Below, in pieces: positions 59,433 to 64,000 of a stretch of 64,000 nucleotides of DNA. The position numbers and the translations under genes were made by a program. The notes below the pieces were generated by a model. The model saw only the letters and a list, made by a program, of their open reading frames with translations, did not search any database and was not told the origin of the DNA. Within the stretch, counting starts at the first letter, position 1, and each line of letters begins with the position of its first letter. The stretch is from Elymus sibiricus (lineage: Eukaryota > Streptophyta > Magnoliopsida > Poales > Poaceae). The stretch lies in contig CM077673.1 of the NCBI GenBank assembly GCA_039707655.1, positions 8,566,001-8,630,000 of the forward strand. Direction: 5' to 3'.

Positions 59433-60949
59433 TGATACGTCTCCAACGTATCTATAATTTATGAAGTATTCATGCCATGTTTACAATAATTTTATATGAT
59501 TTTGGTATGATTTTATTAGAACTAACCCGGACTGACGCTGTTTTCAGCTGAACTACCGTGGTGTTGTTTTTCTGCAGAAATAAAGGTTCTCGGAATGGGC
59601 TGAAAATTTACGGAGAATATTTTTGGAAAATATAAAAAATACTGGAGCGAAAAGATACCGGAGAGGAAGCCCGAGGCAGCCACGAGGGTGGGGGGTGCCC
59701 CCCCTAGGGCGCGCCCCCCTGGCTTGTCACCTCCTCGGGAACCTTCTGGGCGTGGGACCAACGCCAAATACTCTTATAAATACCCAAGTCCCCGTAAAGA
59801 ACCCTAGATGAGAAGTTCCGCCGCCGCAAGTCTCTGTAGCCACGAAAAATCAATCTTGGCCCTCTCCGGCACCCTGCCGGAGGGGGTCACCATCACCGGA
59901 GACCATGGAGGAGGAAGACGGAGGGGCCATCATCACCATGGAGGCCAAGGACCAGAGGGAGAACCTCTCCCCACCTAGGGGGGAGGCCATGAAGGAGGAA
60001 GCACAAGGAGGAGACCCTCTCCCCCTCTCTCTCGGTGGCGCCGGAGTGCCATCGGGGGAACCATCGCCGCGGTGATCGTCTTCATCAACATCACCTTCTT
60101 CATCACCGTCCTCATATCTTTTCAGCGGTCCACTCTCCCGCATCCCGCTGTAATCCCCTACTTGAACATGGTGCTTTATGCCACATATATTATGATCCAA
60201 TGATGTGTTGCCATCCTATGATGTTTTGAGTAGATTTCTTTTGTCTTATGGGTTGATTGACGATCTAGATTGAGTTGTATTTTTATTTTGGTGCTGTCCT
60301 ATGGTGCCTTCCGTGCCGCGCACACGTGAAGGATTCCCGCTGTAGGGTGTTGCAATACGTTCATGATTCGCTTATAGTGGGTTGCTAGAGTAACAGAAGC
60401 TTAAACCCGAGTAAGGGGGTTGTTGCGTATGGGATAAAGGGGACTTGATGCTTTAATGCTATGGTTGGGTTTTACCTTAATGATCTTTAGTAGTTGCGGA
60501 TGCTTGCTAGAGTTCCAATCATAAGTGCATATGATCCAAGTAGAGAAAGTATGTTAGCTTATGCCTCTCCCTCATATAAAATTGCAATAATGATTACCGA
60601 TCTTGTTAACAATTGCCTAGGACAATTCCGCACACCGACCCATCATTATTCCACACTCGCTATTTGTAATATATTGTAATATATTCTAACTTTATGATAA
60701 CATCACCTATTTTTATATTTTAGTTCTCCGATATCATGCAAAGCTATTCTCTTCATACCCACAACGTAGTTTTATTTCTCGTTTCTAGTTGGAAGCAAAC
60801 GTTCGGCGTACGTACAGTCGTATCAGTGGCAGATAGGACTTGAGAGAATATTGATCTTACCTTTAGCTCCTTGTGGGTTCGACACTCCATACTTATCACT
60901 TCCACCTTTGGAAATTGCTACGATGATTCCTTGCACTTGGAGATTATCA
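59433..60949 (+). mobile_element. Solo LTR
   Basis: 1,517 bp, tgatacgtctccaacgtatc ... ggagattatca, with perfect 5-bp target duplication tatta (59428-59432 and 60950-60954). The opening matches a widespread Triticeae LTR that I associate with Gypsy elements. A TATA-like ttataaatac lies near 59773. No internal region or second LTR is present. Confidence 0.92.
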
Positions 60950-61039
60950 TATTATAATCGCATTATGCAGTCAAAAATTATAGATATGTTTGAAATGTAT
61001 CAACTATCCATCTATATATTCAACTTTCTCCTTTTTAAG

Positions 61040-61540
61040 CACAAATAGCTAAAGAGGAAGCAAAAATAGCTCTACATTCATCTACAAAGACAATCCTCGA
61101 GAGTTGAGTTTTGCCGCCTTGTCCTAGTCTTTCTTTCACCATTGTTGGCGGCGCAACCTCCTTTGTTGTGTTTTCATTCCCCGGTCACTTCGTGTTGCTG
61201 ACCATGGCCGACGGCTTTGCTACACCTATGGAGTTAAACCTAAAAAATTCAGGGAGATTGATGCTGATGGAAAAGGTTTCTCGCCCACTTTTGTGCAAGT
61301 TCCATCCGTAGGTTTAGGATTACTGTCATGGCCGATGCTTCCTACTTGTTATAAATCTCTTGGGATCTTCGCACTTTGTGGCTTGCTGGAAAATTTGTTC
61401 TGGCTGGTTTTTGCTCCCGGCTCTCTTCTCCGGGCGTTAAAATGGCATTAAAATGTTGAAGTAACAGTATAATCTGTTTTTTGAAAGAAACAGATTGTGT
61501 GCTTTGATCGTCCTTTTGGAAGCTTCTTTTGGACGCTTCT
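61040..61540. repeat. Third, partial copy of the ERF-flank block
   Basis: acaatcctcgagagttgagttttg (61090), cttgtcctagtctttctttcacc, gaccatggccgacggctttg (61199), ggtttaggatta, gatgcttcctacttg and ttggaagcttctt follow the order of block A from about 35130 to 35650. More diverged than the two main copies, with small deletions. Confidence 0.7.
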
Positions 61541-64000
61541 TATGGCATGAATTTACATTTCTTACCGAAATGTCAAAAGTTGCTGAAATTTTTACACAGT
61601 ACTGCTATATAAATTGTTTAATTTGTCCTAATTTTTCAGATTTTTTTGAGTTACAGAAGTATACGAAGTTTCCAGATTGCTACAGACTGTCCTGTTTTTG
61701 ACAGATTCTGTTTTCTATGTGTTGTTCACTTATTTTGATGAATCTATGGGTTATATCGGGGGGTATGAACCATGGTGAAGTTGGAATACAGTAGATATAA
61801 TGCTAATATGAAATTGGAATGAGTTTACAACAGTACGTATAGGTAGTAATTTGCTTTATTATACTAACGGATCTCACGAGGGTTTTGTTAAGTTTTGTGT
61901 GGATGAAGTGTTCGAAGGTCGAGAAGGTATCAATATAAGAAGAATACGGAGAGACAAGAGTTCAAGCTTGGGGATGCCCAAGGCACCCCAAGTAAATATT
62001 TCAAGGAGATTCAAGCATCTAAGCTTGGGGATGCCCCGGAAGGCATCCCATCTTTATCCTTCAACAATTATCGGTATATCTCGGTTTTTGTTTTGTTCAC
62101 ATGATATGCGTCTTTAGTATTTTTCTTTTCCTTTATGCACCCTTCTAGTATGAGATAGTCCTTCATTGATTTGTAGAATGCTTCATGCGCTTCCCTTAAA
62201 TCTTTTGAGTATGGCTTTGTAGAATGCTCTTTGTGCTTCACTTAAATCTTTTGAGTATGGCTTTATAGAATGCTTCGTGTGCTTCACTTATATATTTTGA
62301 GCTTGGATATTGGTTAATCTATATTAATTTTTAGAATGCTCTATGAACTTCACTTATATATTTTAGAGTATGAATAAAATTATCATCAGAATTAGGCTTG
62401 GAAGAGTATCATTAAAATGTCATGCCTAGCTAAAAAGGCATTAAAGAAAAGCGCTTGTTGGGAGACAATCCAATATTTACCCCTACTGTTTTTATGTGTT
62501 ATCATGATTATGCTACTGTAGTAACTATGTTTTATATGTTTTCTTTCAATAAAGTGCCAAGTAATGCCTTTGGGATGATGTGGTTGATAGTTGACTTGAT
62601 TCTGTGCAAAAACAGAAACTTTGGTGCCCAGTCCCGAATTTTTATTAATTTACCAGAGATTCAAAAGCTTCTGAATTTTTTTACAAATGATTTATATACA
62701 AATTTCCTAAGTTTTCCTAATTTTTCAGAATTTTTGGGGCTGCAGAAGTATGGTCATTGTTCAGATCATTACAGACTGTTCTGTTTTTGACAGAATCTGC
62801 CTTGTTTGCATAGTTTGCTTGTTTTAGCATTTCCATGGCCTATATTAAGTGATATAAATTGTGGAAATGATAAGTTACAGTAGACATTATGAAAGAACAA
62901 TTATGGATCTTGTATTTGACAGTACCTAAGTGGATGGTGTGCTCTTTATCATACTAACCCATCTCACGAAGTTCCGTTAAGTTTTGTGTGATTGAAGTTT
63001 TCAAGTTTTGGGTGAGATATCGATATGAGGAGAATAAGGAGTGACAAGACCCTAAGCTTGGGGATGCCCAAGGCACCCCAAGGTAATATTCAAGGAAGAT
63101 CCAAGAAACTAAGCTTGGGGATGCCCCGGAAGGCATCCCCTCTTTTGTCTTCAACATCATCGGTAACCTCACTTGGAGCTATATTTTTATTCGTCACATG
63201 ATATGTGTTTTGCTTGGAGCGTCATTTTCTTTTGGTAGGATTTTCTTTCTGTTATTTAGATTAATGTTTTGCATCTTTTATTTCAATAAAAGTGTCAAGG
63301 GTAGCCTGCACCATGCTCAATTTGCAAGTATACGAGTTGCTGTTTCAAAACAGAAAGTTTGCTGTTAGTGCAAAAATTCCCTAGAATAGTCAGTATGTCA
63401 GAAAATCTTGAAATTTTGACACAGCATGCTCTTATAAATTCTATACAGTGTGGTAAAGTTTCAGAATTGTTGGAGTTAATTAAGTATAGATTTTGCTGCG
63501 TTCTTTATAGACTGTTCTGTTTAGGCAGATTGCTGTTATGTTTGCATTGTTTGCATATGTTGGCTTGTTTAATGATTCTATTTGAGGATGGAAGTATTAA
63601 ATATGCAGAGGCATTTATTATGCAATGTAAAATAATAATTTTAGTGATTTGCTACAGTAGGGAATGATAAGGTTATGCATTGATTTATACTAACTTATCT
63701 CACGAGTTCTTGTTGAGTTTTGGGTGTATGAAGTTTTTGAGATTTAGGAAAACCGTGATATGAGAGGAATTAAGGAGACACAAGAGCTCAAGCTTGGGGA
63801 TGCCCTAGGCATCCCTAATTAATATTTCAAGAAGTCTCGAGCATCTAAGCTTGGGGATGCCCCGGTTGGCATCCCACCTTTCTTCTTCAACAATTATCGG
63901 TTAGTATCGGTTGAACCTAAGTTTTTGCTTCTTCACATGATATGTGCTATCCTTGGAATATCATTTTATTTTGTTTTTCTGTTTGAATAAAAGCATTGGA
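61541..64000. mobile_element. Non-coding tandem repeats of an LTR retrotransposon, open at window end
   Basis: Three diverged units. Each has a gttgctgaaatttttaca/cttgaaattttgacacagc-like part, a cagactgttctgtttttgacag part, a ctaacggatctcacgag part and then a pair of hairpin words, aagcttggggatgcccaagg and ggatgccccggaaggcatcc (near 61967/62022, 63055/63113, 63791/63848). This arrangement is familiar from internal non-coding regions of Triticeae Gypsy elements. No coding sequence; the element continues beyond 64000. Confidence 0.65.

Overview
The window is nuclear DNA from a large-genome grass of the tribe Triticeae (wheat, Aegilops or barley type). The evidence is the repeat content: CACTA transposons with CACTAGTAGAAA, CACTACTAGG and CACTACAGG termini, Stowaway MITEs, Au-type SINEs, an Angela/BARE-like Copia element, Gypsy-type LTR sequence and a plastid DNA insertion carrying grass-like ndh genes. 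Genes were read by eye: family names come from memory of motifs, and splice sites from GT/AG and phase. No database search was run.

Layout. 1-837: right end of a CACTA element containing a triplicated 51-bp segment that resembles the 5S rRNA internal promoter. 838-9394: intergenic DNA with a minisatellite, small MITEs and an AC microsatellite; no confident gene. 9398-30532: one 21-kb CACTA element with a perfect 3-bp target duplication (aag). It carries a two-exon WRN-like 3'-5' exonuclease gene that looks intact and a decayed gene fusing a Transposase_24/DUF8039-like region to a Ulp1-like (C48) protease. Inside it lie a Stowaway MITE, itself split by a 1.55-kb CACTA, and a 9.6-kb Copia element that cuts the Ulp1 gene in two. 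30536-33290: local repeats, a probable LINE tail and the promoter region of the only clear host gene. 33456-34475: that gene, an AP2/ERF transcription factor of group IX type.

34478-61540: the 3' flank of the ERF gene exists as block A (34478-37745) and again as block II (37805-57110), with a third partial piece at 61040-61540. The ERF coding region itself was not copied. Block II was opened twice: by a 5.3-kb patch (38686-43992) holding a SINE, about 2.3 kb of plastid DNA (ndhE-ndhG-ndhI-ndhA) and an LTR fragment, flanked by a 215-bp direct duplication; and by a 10.7-kb CACTA (45212-55908). That CACTA has an apparently intact eight-exon TNPA-like gene but a TNPD/TNP2 gene with two stop codons and a 1,029-bp solo LTR. 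Then follow an internally deleted PIF/Harbinger element (57261-58749), a solo LTR with perfect 5-bp TSD (59433-60949) and tandem non-coding repeats of an LTR element running off the window end.

Functionally the window is one transcription factor gene surrounded by layered transposons. The most unusual content is the CACTA at 9398-30532, which carries nuclease and protease genes but no visible TNP2 transposase; the plastid-bearing patch, which looks like double-strand-break repair; and the 5S-promoter-like segments shared by two CACTA families.
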